The notes under the pieces: model-generated
Told to the model about the DNA's origin: nothing
The model's input: only the letters and a program-made list of their open reading frames with translations
The model's database searches: none
Translations under genes and position numbers: made by a program
In this document: one piece after another, positions 37,607-49,496 of the stretch
Layout: each line of letters begins with the position of its first letter
Numbering within the stretch: the first letter of the stretch is position 1
Origin: Amanita rubescens
Lineage: Eukaryota; Basidiomycota; Agaricomycetes; Agaricales; Amanitaceae
Assembly: GCA_015039365.1 (NCBI GenBank)
Contig: WION01000014.1
Span: 372,001-436,000 of the forward strand
Reading direction: 5' to 3'
Length of the DNA: 64,000 nt

Positions 37607-39360
37607 CTAGGACGTTTCAGCTGGACTGGCTTCACCATCATTCGTTTTGATCTTCTTCGCAGTTTGCAACGTAGGGGGTGCGTTCGTTCCTCGAGTACCA
37701 GCGCCTGCTGCACCGTCAGGCTCTACCGCACGTTTTCTCTTCTCCCCTGCCTGAGCATCCCCGGCCCCTGCTGAAGCAAATTTACCATCTTTCCTGCCAC
37801 CACCACCACGCCCCCCGCGACCACCTCGACCGCCTCGACCGCCTCGACCGCCTCGCTTTCCTCCTCTGCCCCCTCTTTGTGCGCCACGATCCTGTGGAGA
37901 GAAGGCATTGCGAACAGCTGTTTGCGCGCGTTCAATCTGGAATGTTTTCTCTAGCTCCTCTATAGAAAACAAGTCAGGACAGAAGAAATGAATTAAACAT
38001 GGGACATACCATCCGGGAGGGACCAGGTGACTTCTTTTGAATTGAGAGTTTTGACGGTTTCTTTAACCGTGGTGATATCTTCTTCAGAAAGAACTTTGTG
38101 GAACCCGACTAGACCCCAGTCGTCACCATTGGTATACTTGATGAAAGGCGCTTTCCCATCGAACTTTTGCCTAATTGGTTCCTGTACATAACATGAATTT
38201 CCAGTGAACGATTAGAAAGGTGACCGAATCACCTTGATTTCAGGCCACGATAGCGACCCTCCACAACCGTCAAATCTGAGTGTTGCGCCACGCACAAAGG
38301 GAACGTCCTCTTCTTTGACGGTCCCATTTCCACTCTCATCCTTGTGTATGCGGATTTGGTGGCCCAAGAAATCTAGTAGTACCTCCTTTTCTGCGTCGTT
38401 GCTCGAGGATGAGCCCTTCGTATCGAGTCCCATCAAGCGAAAGGCATTAAAACCTCGGTTATTCATCGCCTCTTTGCGATTTTCAGCTGCTTTGCCTTTG
38501 AGGCCCTTTTCTTTGATCTTCATGTCGCAATAAGCCTCCCTGAATTAGTATATGAGTCGCGCAGAAAATAAGGCGAAGTTAAATATCCACTTTGACATGG
38601 TAATCAACTCTGTTCCGTTCCAAGTCGGCTTGGAATCTTCCTTTAGGAACTTTTCGACAGTGCTGAAATCGGAGAATTCAACAAAAACGGAGCCCTGCAC
38701 ATATGTGATTATACATTCCGTGTCGAATCGCATTAATTTAAACCTTGAACTTTTTATCCTGGTCTCTGCGCATGCGAACCGCATTTACGCGACCAAATTT
38801 GTTGAAATATTCTTCAAGCTCGGTTTGCAAGGTGGAGGTTTCTTCTCCGAGTCCTTTCTGTGAAAGAAGAACAATGAGATTAGCTCACTGAATAGGACGA
38901 AGAAACCTACGGCGTAGATACTCCGCTGGAACTGATCCCTGGGCTCCGTCACTTCCGTCTTGCGTCTAACTTTTGTTTTCGCTTCGTTCACCTCAAGAAA
39001 ATCACTGAGTTTCAGTGCTTCCGTAACCCATTCAACGCCGAGAGGTTCAAATTCAAGCATGCGCTTGAACGAAGCTATTGTTTCAATAGGAACCCAATGG
39101 TCTGGGTCTTTCGAGTATAGTGTCCACATAAACCTTTTGAAATCTCGTGTTGAGAATGGTCATGAGGCCGCCAGAAACAATAATCACTTGTCATATGGAA
39201 GATTCGAATCCGCGAAATAGAATTCGACTGTGAGAGGTGCTGTTAGGAGCGAAATTTAGAGAAACAGTGAGTAGGACATGCCTTGTCTCGTCGCCTTGAG
39301 CCTTTTTGCATCTTCCCCCTCCTTCGAGGCTTGTGTTTCAGTGGAGACTTCAGCAGGCAT
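37607..39360 (-). CDS. La protein (La motif, RRM, xRRM, RGG tail), RNA polymerase III transcript chaperone
   Basis: Binds the 3' UUU tails of nascent Pol III RNAs in the nucleus, including tRNA precursors. Start MPAEVSTETQASKEGEDAKR at 39360. The La motif follows (VEFYFADSNLPYDKFMWTLY, then WVPIETIASFKRM). RRM1 spans RSIYAKGLGEETSTLQTELE to GSVFVEFSDFSTVEKFL. The second, atypical RRM includes GATLRFDGCGG, FIKYTNGDDWGLVGFH and TLNSKEVTWSLPD. The C-terminus has about nine consecutive Gly-Gly-Arg-type repeats and a basic segment. Exons join without frame breaks. The first intron appears to start with GC (CAAG/GCATGT, about 39285), placing G/TC across the splice as Val. The next genes on both sides are transporters. 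Confidence 0.93.
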
Positions 39361-39853
39361 AGCAGCGATGAGAAGGAATGACTTAGAGTTGGAAAATGGC
39401 TGTCATATAAGATCGAACCAATCAGAGTGAGCGAGCCTTGTTTGGCAAAAGCCTCCGTGTTTTATCTATCCCCTTTCAATACTTGATTAAAATAAACCTA
39501 CAGAAACAAAATTGAAGATTTTGGTTCGTAGAGTCAAGATCAGTAGTCGCTGAGCCAACGTCCGACTGACAATCGCTGCGCGATATGCAGACGCCCGATT
39601 CAACTTGGTACTTTTATCCGTCAATCGGTCAAAAATGAACGTGACCCGGACCAGAACAGCGGATGATACCGTCGACAGAATATGATGAGTCTTGAACAGA
39701 CGTTAAACTTTAAACGTTTAACACCTAAGTCACAAGTGCGACGGTGGCGGCGCCAGAATGGCGACTGGATAACTGATGGTAATACAAAGGTTTCAGAATA
39801 CAGCATAAATTAGCGTACTGATACAAGTCCAAAGCTTTCCTTTACAGTCACAG
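39361..39853. other. Intergenic region upstream of the La gene and downstream of the second MFS gene
   Basis: About 0.5 kb between two minus-strand genes. Nothing recognisable except the expected promoter and terminator functions. Confidence 0.5.
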
Positions 39854-41403
39854 TTAACCGCGTTTGGTTTTCAGCTCGCGCCAAAGGACGATGTAAAGAA
39901 GTGTGCCTATTCCGGCGAGAGCAATTTCAACACTGATGTACGTACGCATGCCAATGCGCACGCCACTTCCACCTAATACCGCCCCTGACACTCTCCCAAT
40001 AAAAGTGCTACACTGTACCATGATCGATGTCTTGTTATTCCATGATGGCGGAAATTGCTTGCTCAGCAAACTGACTGGCACGGTGAAAGCCGTGTTAAAC
40101 CCCAGAACAACCGCCCACCAGCAGACAAATATGCTACCATAGTTCACATTGTCTGTTTCCAAAAGTGCGAGGAAGATAAATAGCGCAACGACGCCCAGAC
40201 TGGTCCCAAAGGCCAGCATTTTGCGATCCTCGATGCGGCGGGCCAGGTATATGTTCAGGACAAGGAATGGGAATGCTGCAGCTCCCCCCAATGCTATGAA
40301 GTTTCCCGATGCAAACGGTGACCAATGGAGGTGTCTATCGGCAGAACCGAAGACGGGTATATTGGACTCCCAAGCTCCGAGAACGAAGAAGTACGTCATG
40401 GCGAGCCAACACATGCACACTATTACCCCTATTCGTGGTAACGTGAGAGTAAACTTGGGCTCGGGGGCAGGGAGCTCGATTATTTCTTCCATGGAAGGTT
40501 GTTGGCGAATCTTCTCCATAGATTTAGACTCTGAAAGGGTGGGAAGGAATTTTTGGCCTTGGGGAACGTCTTCATACCACAACGTTATGCAAATCCAGAA
40601 AATGCACCATATGCATGCCATAATCCATCCTGGACTGGTATATCCGTTGAAGATTGAATTCCCGAACCCGATTTTGGAGAGAAGACCTCCAAAAAATGGG
40701 CTAGCGGTCATGCCCAGACCTTGTCCCATGATGAGGAACGCGGCGAGAGTAGTTCTTCGCCGGATGCCTACAATCCGAGGATCTGAACAGTATCGCTTGC
40801 AATACATTAACATGGAGAAACCGAAGCCGTTTACTATCCGTCCGATCAGGATGAGATATAGGGAGTGGGTACTGTATGCCAACGAATAAAGAATATGCCC
40901 GAGGATGCAGGAGGCGCAGCTGACATGAAGGGGTAGTGTATAACCGCCTGTTAAAATGCGTTAAGCTGGAAGGTGTGTGGATGCAAGATCATCTAACCTC
41001 TGTCGTACCGCAGGAGCGGAATCAAAGCTAAACCGGAGAAAATCGTAGGTATGCCGATCGCCAATCCGGAAAAGGTCGAGTCTCCTCCAAGATATTGTGC
41101 ATAGTCATTGGCCGATGGGATGATGATGAAAAATGAAATCTATTTGACGGTAAGAAGATCTACAGATGCGGTACAGATGCTTACCTGCAACAATATGTTG
41201 GCGACGAGAATGATCCCAAGTGATGCACGTTTTGGGAGGACCAATTCGGGATCCAATGGCAAGGCGATATGTACCTCTTGGTTTATCACTTCTTTGCCCT
41301 TCCAGGAAGGATCTCTATAGTTCAGTTGGATGATCTCCACAGTTGTGGATTGGCGCTGCTTCATGGTGCAATATTGCTGTGGGTGCTCCTCTGAAATCTT
41401 CAT
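39854..41403 (-). CDS. MFS transporter, about 485 residues (possibly MFSD8/CLN7-like)
   Basis: Three exons join cleanly: MKISEEHPQQ to VANILLQ (from 41403), ISFFIIIPSANDYAQYLGG to RYDRG, and GYTLPLHVS to the stop at 39854. Hydrophobic helices alternate with short loops. The MFS loop GRIVNGFGFSMLMYCKRY lies between helices 4 and 5, a charged central loop (PTLSESKSMEKIRQQPSMEE) splits two six-helix halves, and the C-half shows CWWAVVLGFNTAFTVPVSLL and GRVSGAVLGG. Fungal relatives are annotated as general substrate transporters, some placed at the vacuole. The substrate cannot be read from the sequence. The frame is intact. A shorter start at the second Met (about 41364) is possible. Confidence 0.83.
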
Positions 41404-43192
41404 TAAGAAGAGGTCCGTATATGTATGCTACTATAGGATATTTTTTGCTGTGGGCATGATACGCCAGGAGCTCGAACACCGGATGTTTGAATTGAAAGCG
41501 CAGTACAGCTGGGAAGAATCACCGTAGAAGGCGGTATCCGGCGGCGAGAAACATTCCCAGACCAGCAGAGCACTTGATAGCGATCCCTAATTCGGAGGTC
41601 TGATACCAGGAAATCCTCGTGTTTGAGAATGCATCCTATTTATTCCGTCATAACGAAGATATCCGTCGCGTTTGAGACGCGCGATTTCAGTTCCCTCTGC
41701 CGTAAGGGCCGTATTAGAGTCGTAAAGTTAATTTAAGGACAAGGATGCGTCTGCCCCCGAAACTTTTGTAAATTTCAGGCCAGAGAGGATCAAATGATGC
41801 TTACTGGATAACGTCACACCATCGGAGGAGAGCGGCTGGATTTCTGTTCATTCTGTTCACGTGGATTAGTTATCGGAAACAAGCCTAATCCGAGCGGTCC
41901 CGTGCTAAGGCGTGCGTAAGAGCCAACAGAGAAAAGTGTAGCCTGGAGGTAGACGCTTCACTTGAGAAATCGATCCATACGTAATACTCAGTAGACGCGT
42001 GGTTCGAGGACACGTGGGTTTCAACGGAACACTTGGCGTGCTGTAAGCATGGCCGGAGAATGCTGCGCCATGGCGTCCGGTGTCTGTACGGGTCTTGTCG
42101 CGAAATCTTTCGTTGTCGTATTTTTTTCACGCGATACATGATCCTGCATCGTCGCACCAGTTGCCAGTGTCTTTTGTTAAGTAAATTCCTTCATAATCGC
42201 ATGAAATGATTACATTATTTGCTCTTGCATCAAAACCGCAGCTTCTGCTGCTGTACATGTCGCGTCGCATTCTGTGACTGCTAGACGCCCGGATTCGTGT
42301 GTTTGAGTCATACTGCTGTGGGTTTTTCTCAAGCTTCAGCGGTCCACGGCGACATCACCGAATGATAGCTTGCCGCAAAATATGTGAGTTGGTATATTTG
42401 ACTGTCCCAAACACAGGGTACGTGATCTTCTTTTGATGCGATTCGGCGATGCCCAGATGTAGTAATGCGAGATGTGGCAGAGTTGTGCGGCGTCACGGTC
42501 AGAGATACACATACAGTTTGTGATTTTGATCTGATTTGAACACCAATTCTATCTTGGAAACGTATATACTGGAGTCTGGGTCCACGCTGCTGCATCGGTC
42601 CACATCGCCGCGCGGACAACTGAAACAAGATGTCCTTTGACTATTCACGGCGCGACCTTGAATGCTAAAATGGACACTGTGGTTCTAAAATGATTAGTAT
42701 GCTTCCTGTGCGGGGAAATTAGCTTCGCCCCATATCTCTGGAACAAGTCAAATTTGTGAAAATGTTCTGGACCTTTGTACATGCGGTGCTAGGTCGTATG
42801 AAATTGATAGCTTCCCCAAAGTATAAAATTGTTATGCTTGGCACTGATACTCCAAACCGCGGCAATGTGCTGCTTGTTGTGCGAGATGCAGTCATCCAAC
42901 TTATCGGGAGACAACGTTGGATATTGGAATGCCGAACGACAAAACGCCAATGGAAAACGCGATGGGAACATGGATGCGGGAAATCCAACACGATCTTGTC
43001 AAGCTGTATTTCTTTTGATTGGCTGTATGTGGCATCCGCGGAGCAAGGAATGCATTTATAGAAGCCAAGTCACGTCAATAACATGGAGGTCTATTTGCAA
43101 GTACAAGGTATAAGTTAGCATAAGCGCCACAACTACCTTGGCACCAGACCTGAGTAAGGATGTGTTCGATAATGTTGCTCATGACAGACCTA
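41404..43192. other. Long intergenic region, no supported gene
   Basis: About 1.8 kb with only short overlapping frames on both strands (for example 42719-42991 and 42756-43061) and no domain, repeat or intron pattern. The left end should contain the promoter of the MFS gene and the right end the 3' region of prefoldin 5. Confidence 0.5.
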
Positions 43193-43800
43193 TCATTTTC
43201 CTCCGGCTTGAGCCTGGATTTTAGACTTGTATCACAGTTATAAGATAATTCATGTTTTCTCTCTTCTTTTGTATGGTTTCCTCTAACGAGTCGATGTTCG
43301 TTTGTATATATCCAACCTTGTCTGTGTAGTGCTTTATGGCTTGTTTTCGCGTCTGAATTTGATGTTTCGTAACTGGATTGCTTGGGAAAGCAGGCTGAGA
43401 ACGTACTTTTCGCACGTAGTACCCTGTACCGACATCTACCATGACGTAGTCTACATCGCACAGTTTGCCGGGTACATAAAGCGAGTTGGTTAGCGGACCA
43501 GGAATTGTTTTGTCTAAGCGACTGTGAATGATCCGTGTATATTAACCCGATAGAAGCGTGCCTTTATTCTGAGGTTTGACAGTCCTCGAACATTCTTTAT
43601 ACATGTCTTGAACTTTGCTTGTGCCTGTTTAAGCTGTGCGAAGGAATTGGTCAAGTGATTGAGCTCCTAAAAATGCGGTAAGATATGAGAGAATAATCGC
43701 TCCAGTCTCAATGACACGCACCTCCTTCGAGCTGTTTTTTGACGTCTGCGAGTTGCGCGATGTCGAGATCAGTGACGCTGATCGTCTGTGGCGGCGGCAT
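43193..43800 (-). CDS. Prefoldin subunit 5 (alpha-type, Gim5)
   Basis: Alpha subunit of the hexameric prefoldin chaperone that hands nascent actin and tubulin to the cytosolic chaperonin. Start MPPPQTISVTDLDIAQLADV at 43800. Coiled-coil helix 1 crosses an intron to ELNHLTNSFAQLKQAQAKFK. The beta-hairpin core carries PLTNSLYVPGKL and VMVDVGTGYYVRK. Helix 2 is HYTDKVGYIQTNIDSLEETI and continues to ITVIQ. Two one-base shifts are inferred: an extra G at the exon 1 end (about 43724), and one just before the tail (about 43222). Without the second, the protein ends in SKIQAQAGGK at 43193 rather than at 43221. The boundaries of the second intron (about 43510-43590) are uncertain. It is divergent from the LCHN-type gene over 86 bp. 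Confidence 0.88.
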
Positions 43801-43886
43801 GAAGCGTGACGTGACGTGACGTTGTGCCCATTGCAATTGGTAGCGGCACCCTTGTTTATGACTCTTACGACGCTGACGCACATCTA
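43801..43886. promoter_or_regulatory. Compact bidirectional promoter with tandem TGACG motifs
   Basis: The only sequence between the start codons of prefoldin 5 (43800, -) and the LCHN-type gene (43887, +). It carries three overlapping TGACG words in a row (43807-43822, CRE/ATF-like) and a CCAAT box on the minus strand (about 43830-43840). A further TGACG lies near 43873. Confidence 0.7.
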
Positions 43887-46016
43887 ATGTCCTCACTAGA
43901 GATTGTACAGAAGCCACCTCAAGATATTGGTGAGTTAAACGGCGCTCATCCACTGCTTATTCACACTACCCAAAATTTAATGTGCTAGTTGCCATTTTTC
44001 ATGCATCATTTCATCCGACGCGAGGACATGTTATAGACTGGTCGCTCAGAGCAAGTGATGGTGCGCAAGATATGCGGTTTACATAAATGAACGTTGCTGA
44101 CTATAATTCAGAACTCAATCTTGACCACGTCGAATTCAGTGCACTGCCGAGTGGCTTGCACTTGATAGAGCAAGACGTTGTGTAAGAGACTCAAAGCACT
44201 ATGCTATTTCTTGACATAATCTGCTTTAGCTACTTTACAAAGGATGGGCAGCATGGTGTATGTATCTTCCGAAGGCGCAAGACAACTGAAGAGGGCCACC
44301 GCGGTTTTCGCCTAACTTCCCTCGGTATTCTTCTTGCAAAGTCACGTAGACCAAGACCATGGAGACACGTCGTGGCTCTGAAAGAATTGGCGGATACATT
44401 ATATGCGCGCTCTGACCCTTCATCCACCTCTCTTGAGCTTCTTGACGAAGATTGGGAACCAGCTCGGTCGTTTTTTGACGAGAGGAAGTTGCGGAGAGCA
44501 GATCTCAGTGGAGCCGGGGACTGGAATGGTTGGAGTCATGAGTTGGACGAGGTCAGTCGTTTTTTAGTGATGGATATTGCTTTTGAGTAAGCGATTCTAG
44601 CAGCTTAAGACGGACCCTCCAGCTGCTTCCCCAACAATGCACCTACCCCACCTACTTGCGCATCCTGGGCCCGTCATCGATGACATTGTACAAACACGTC
44701 ATTGGTCGTCGAAGAATTCTCATTTTCACCCTGCCACCTGTAGAACCGGCTTGTATTCTATGCCATGTTGCGGCTGACATGTGTTTTGAGAATCAAGTAG
44801 AGCAATCCACTCCGCAGGTATCCTTACCTGATAATCCAAAACGCCTAAAGAACAAGTCAAAGGAAGGTATCAGCGTTCTTGGTATGGTCACACTCAGTGA
44901 TCTTGACCGCCTAATCACCGAGAGCCAGACCGGCCGTGGATGGATCGCATGTAAGAGTTTACCATAAAGTGTTTATTTCTGAACCTTACGACAAATATTA
45001 GGTACAACTGACGCTCTCTTTCTGGAGAAGCCTGCATACTATGATCTATTGATTGATCTAACTACTTCAACACCAAACAAAGCCACTAGGCCAACATTCT
45101 ATACGGCGAAACCTGTTGTATCATCAGGAAGCTCATCGGCAGTGCCCAACCATCGGTTATCGACCATTCGATTTGCTTGGAGTGACGTGAAGCTCGTAAG
45201 TGATCTGTTTGTACTCGTCAGCTTCTATCAATAACTTGCTTCTAGTGGAATGAACTTGAACGGATACTGGGCCTAGATGTCGATGGTATTGCTCACCATC
45301 AATGTTGCGGTCCGCCCGCATCACCTGACGGTAAAACTGCCAAAATGCTGTCCTCGTGGCCAGATGCCTGGCGCGTTTACGAAGATGTCTGTATCATATG
45401 CGCTGGTCTTTGGCTTGGTTCGTGGCGCGGGAACTCAAAAATGTCATATTCGACCGAGAATGGACCGGAGAACTGGGGAGCTGTACGATTAGATGGAGAT
45501 GATGATCTCAGCCTCACTGGGTCGTACATCCGAAACCGGGGAATGGGGATAGAAGGGGGTCCCAGCATCAGCTCAGGTGGAACGCTTACCAGCCGAGGAG
45601 CTAAGCGAGCAAGTGCCATGTCCTGGACGAGCAGTAAGAATGGAACTTACGGAAGGACACGAGATGCGTCGTCAACTGCGATCGACAATGAAAGCCCTGG
45701 CCTAGTCAACGATTTTCATGAGCTGAGGGAAAGACAGGACAAACCATTGCTAACGACGCTGGCGCTCCTGCAGACGTTCCATGCCCATACCAATTTCCAT
45801 TTGACAGTTTTGGAATCTGTTTTGCCGGAGGATTGGAGCGCAGGAAGTGTGCTTTATCTGGCACCCAAGGATATTCTCGCATTCGAGCTTGGACCGTTAA
45901 GCGGCAATGATGCGAGATACCTCGAATGGTTAGCATACGAGTATGCAGACGAGACACAGCTGATCGTCAAGCGAGGATGGAGAGATTTGTTGAATATCAT
46001 ATTTGGATATAGCTGA
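43887..46016 (+). CDS. LCHN/Anr2-family protein with DENN-type fold (DUF4484)
   Basis: Relative of yeast Anr2 and animal LCHN (DENND11), which are linked to Rab regulation and lipid-particle or membrane traffic. Exon 1 MSSLEIVQKPPQDI (43887-43931) joins VAIFHASFHPTRGHVIDWSL, then LNLDHVEFSALPSGLHLIEQ, then YFTKDGQHGVCIFRRRKT. A central segment has SSMTLYKHVIGRRRILIFTL and PPVEPACILCHVAADMC. The C-terminal part has FTLPPV-like and SDVKLWNELERILG stretches and ends RGWRDLLNIIFGYS. A Ser/Gly-rich loop lies near 45560-45700. All introns are GT-AG and phase-consistent. A single extra G near 44658 splits HLPHLL/RILGPSS and is the only break. The deduced first two exons were found by following the conserved N-terminus upstream. 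Confidence 0.83.
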
Positions 46017-46148
46017 CCTTAGGGAATCATATTTTGCGAGATCTTTATTTGTTGTATTCCCTTGTGATACCCATCCCAATCATTGGCACCTTATTATATA
46101 ACTTTGAACTATAATAATATCACGAAAGTATAGGATTGAGCATAGACC

Positions 46149-46558
46149 TCAAAGAGCATCTTTTTCCGCGTGTTTTCCTTTCCAGAGGTGCCTTTTCTCT
46201 GATTCCTCCGTATGTCTCCCCGTTGACTCAGCACTAGTTGTTGTGTCACATTGCTGGGCATGATGTCCTAGATTAAGCCGTCCAAGAAGATGTTCTCCGT
46301 GTCTTCCGGTTGACTCAGCATCATTAGTTGTGTTAGACGACTTGGCATGATGTCCCAGAGAGAACTTTCCATGCTTCGCCGTTGACTCGTCACTATTAGC
46401 TGTGTAAGTGGCCTGCTGTGCTTGAGAGTACCGTCCAAGTGCAGGTCTGCTGCCGTCGCCAGTTGTCGATGCCCCTAGCGCCCGTAAAAGACCTCTAAAT
46501 GATAGCTTAACAAGACAATCAAACCCAGCCACAATGCATATGCACCTCTGAGTTGCAT
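46149..46558 (-). CDS. Small repeat-containing protein, possibly secreted (uncertain)
   Basis: An open frame from 46532 to 46149 encodes three imperfect repeats built on EST(A/G)(K/R)HG and LGHHA, rich in His, Thr and Ser, with a basic end (WKGKHAEKDAL). In an overlapping frame an ATG at 46558 opens a signal-peptide-like segment (MQLRGAYALWLGLIVLLS). One single-base shift would join that segment to the repeats. This resembles fungal secreted repeat precursors, but no family is recognised. The region could equally be a chance frame over a DNA tandem repeat, because the DNA itself repeats with a period of about 90 bp. Confidence 0.4.
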
Positions 46559-47093
46559 CTAGATATTCCTCATGACCGAGGCGTTTGTCGGTCTTGATGG
46601 ATATCCCCGAGCTTGAAATGTTGTATCCCCGAGATTTCAGACTATACGAGACTTAGCGCCGGAATAGGTTGACTCGGATAAGAGTGACGCGTACTTTTCT
46701 TTTGTGGTTTGAAGCGTGTTATTAATCCCTCGGTTAATGTATAGAACGACGAAAACTACGCCGCTAACAATAGCGAGCGTCTACGTCAGCAGTTAGCTAA
46801 CCCTGACTCAGTTTCAAATGAAGTACAATCGCGTACGATAACTAAAGCAAATATATCGGATCTATAAGCAGGATGTCAGCGTTATTTAGTGAACGCCGAT
46901 GAGAATGACAAACTGGGCCATGATGTGGCAAGCAGAAGAGGGTTAATAGGTCAAATCGCACAAAGTCGAGATGAGCGATGGAGCGCAACAGGAGCGGAAT
47001 CATCGCCTTGATGTCACTTTTTTCGTCAGCAATTTGATCAACACACGACGTGACTCAGCGTGACACATAGTGCATCTTATTCTTACGACCGCC
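46559..47093. other. Intergenic region, no gene seen
   Basis: About 0.5 kb between the divergent repeat protein and the F-box gene. No conserved frame, RNA or repeat noted. Confidence 0.5.
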
Positions 47094-48455
47094 ATGTGGC
47101 AAAGTCTCGCTGCAGAGTTAATTTTCGAGATTCTTAGTCACGCTCTTACCGGCTCAAAACTACTTGTTTTTCAACCTCGTTCTTTCCCCTGGTATTTGGG
47201 CCAAATCTGCCAGTCATGGCGAGCTGTCTTCGTGACCTCCCCGCAGTTTTGGCATGCATTCCACATTGACTTCTGGAATGTTATGTTTCTCATTCCACCA
47301 AAGCAGCTACTCGAAGCCGATCTTCCTTTCGCGCAGCGCGCACTGGAATTGGTCATGCTTTGCCTCCATCGCAGCAAAAATTACCCCATTTTGTTCAAAT
47401 ACATTACAACAACTTTGGATCAAGATGATAAAAGACCATTACTGCGTTTTCACTGTCAGATCCTCGCGGCACTTGTTGCTGAATCAGACAGATGGCAGGA
47501 GGCGGATATTGTCTTGCAGCCTGAAGAACTCACGGTTTTTCATGACGTCAAGGCACCTTTCTCACTTTTGAATGCGTTGCAGTTTTCGGTGGTTGACGAT
47601 CCCGATGACCACCGTGCCATTATTCAAAGCATCCTTTCAAACGCCCCACGTCTGACACGCGTTGTTATGGAGTTTGACTCAAGATTGAAATTCACTTGGC
47701 CGATAATGGAAGTAATGGAGATACGGATAACAGATGACTTAATTTCGGCCTTCCTTGACACTCTCCGAGCGACCAAGTGCCTTGAAACTTTGATCTTAAC
47801 GTATCACGCCGCGCGCGATGCTACCACATGGTCAACGGGCATATCACTTCCGTCACTTTGCCATCATTGAAAATGTTGTATGTCGATTGTGAAACCAATC
47901 TGATACTCTTCAGGTGCCCTAACCTGGAGAAATTACGGGATTGACGATGTCGCGAAGATCGAGCGTCTCAATGCAGATATTTCGTCGTTTTATGACGGCA
48001 TATCTGCCTTCTTCAGTTCAATACATCATTTGAGATCCTTCATTTATGCTCCGCACAGCACCCCGATTGTCAGCATTATCTGGCAGCACATGCCTAGGAC
48101 TGATTACCTGAACTTAAGCTCTTGGAATCCGGCCATCTTGGAGTCTTTGATATTATCGTGTCCCAATACGTTCTATCTACGAAGTCTGACCTTGAAAATT
48201 TTGGGACGATGTTTTCGTGATGAACTTCATACCACATCCAGGATCTTGATCAAAGCGTTGGGAAAAGGCGACACCGGAGAGCGAAGATTCGGAAATATCG
48301 AGGTGATAAAACTCAGGATCCGCGACCATATGGAATCAACCTTCACAGAGTTGGAGAAAGAGTGTAACTCCCGAGGAATTCAATTAGTGATGGAACAATA
48401 TTTTATCCTGCAGCCCATGCGCTCAGAACATGACATGAAAATTCTCAACATTTAA
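47094..48455 (+). CDS. F-box protein (substrate adaptor of an SCF ubiquitin ligase, frame interrupted)
   Basis: Starts MWQSLAAELIFEILSHAL, an F-box-like helix, followed by ICQSWRAVFVTSPQFWHAF. This F-box plus WR-V---P-LW pattern is typical of the large Agaricomycete F-box families. The rest (about 400 residues) shows degenerate leucine-rich repeats (NALQFSVVDDP, APRLTRVVMEF, CPNTFYLRSLTLKIL). Family members bind Skp1 and choose targets for ubiquitination; the target here is unknown. The gene looks intronless. Two single-base shifts, near 47850 and 47938, move the C-terminal half to another frame ending at 48455. Such F-box genes are fast-evolving and often decay, so a true pseudogene is possible. 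An in-frame ATG at 47070 would add eight residues. Confidence 0.75.
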
Positions 48456-49496
48456 TGGGCTCGGCAATAAATCCGTGGTAAGCTTGTTAATGATGCTAGT
48501 CGACAAGGAAATTGATCACTCTCAATATCAGTTGTGGGTTGGATTTGGTGAATGTCATGATAGTAATTCGCCAGCTTCACGCTCTACTCTCGCTCGCTCG
48601 CTGTGCGCGGTGCTATCTGCTTATGCAGATATTTTTTGAACGGATATAGCTTTCCTGCAATGGCGAAGAAAAGATGTAACTAAATGCGACAACACATGGA
48701 GCACCATTAACAACATTTGCTTCAATCCATATGAACCCGCTCCTAGCATGCTGTTCTTGGAATAGCACCACTGCTAAACTTACGAGAAAATATAGCAGCC
48801 TCGCAGAGCAATCCACGCCATACATATAAACCTCTGCACTACACGGCTGTACAGTGTATATTCTCCCACGTTCACCTCCGGATCCCGCTTGAACATCAAC
48901 GCGGCAAGACTAAAGTTGCCCGCGCCACAGCCTGCCGCCGTAAACATCCGAGCAATACGCCCGACCTATCCGCCACATAGGATGTATGGCACTGAAGTGG
49001 CCGCACTACAGGCAAATTGTTCTAAAAAAAAATGTAACGCAGGCATATCGGCCCGCGATCGCCGATTTCATAGCTTTGCATGCCATTTCTCTCACCCACG
49101 TTCTCTACTTGTATCTGCACGGTGGACATGCTTTCGCCCTCAATAGTCCTTGACTTAATTAAAAACAGGAGGAAAGGTGTAGTCCACTCCTCGTTTGGCA
49201 CAGCAATGCCAGTGCATTGACGGCAAAGCTGAATGTGGCAGATGAAACCTCCCACATTAATGATACTCTAGAGCTTGAGAAGACACCTAAACTAGCTCTG
49301 GGAGTCCGGGACGAAATACAGATAACATGGGAAGCGAGCCCTGCTGTAGGCTCCAGAGGCTACAAGAATAGTTGTAGTTATACCGGGACCCATATAGCGC
49401 CACCCTCCTTGTCACACGAGCATTAATTAATTAGAGGTGCTTGGCGCAAAGCCAGGAACAAGACTAACTCAAAATCATCTTAACGCATATTTACAT
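48456..49496. other. Intergenic region, no supported gene
   Basis: About 1.0 kb between convergent genes. Short open frames only. A small run of gctc repeats lies near 48590. Confidence 0.5.

Noticed and set aside
40149..40889. Plus-strand frame of 246 codons
   Set aside because: Lies exactly opposite the intact MFS transporter exon and has no recognisable domain.
42719..43061. Overlapping frames on both strands in the long gap left of prefoldin 5
   Set aside because: Neither shows a domain, and each is a mirror of the other.
48590..48606. Short gctc-type simple repeat
   Set aside because: Too short and without context to be annotated as a feature.
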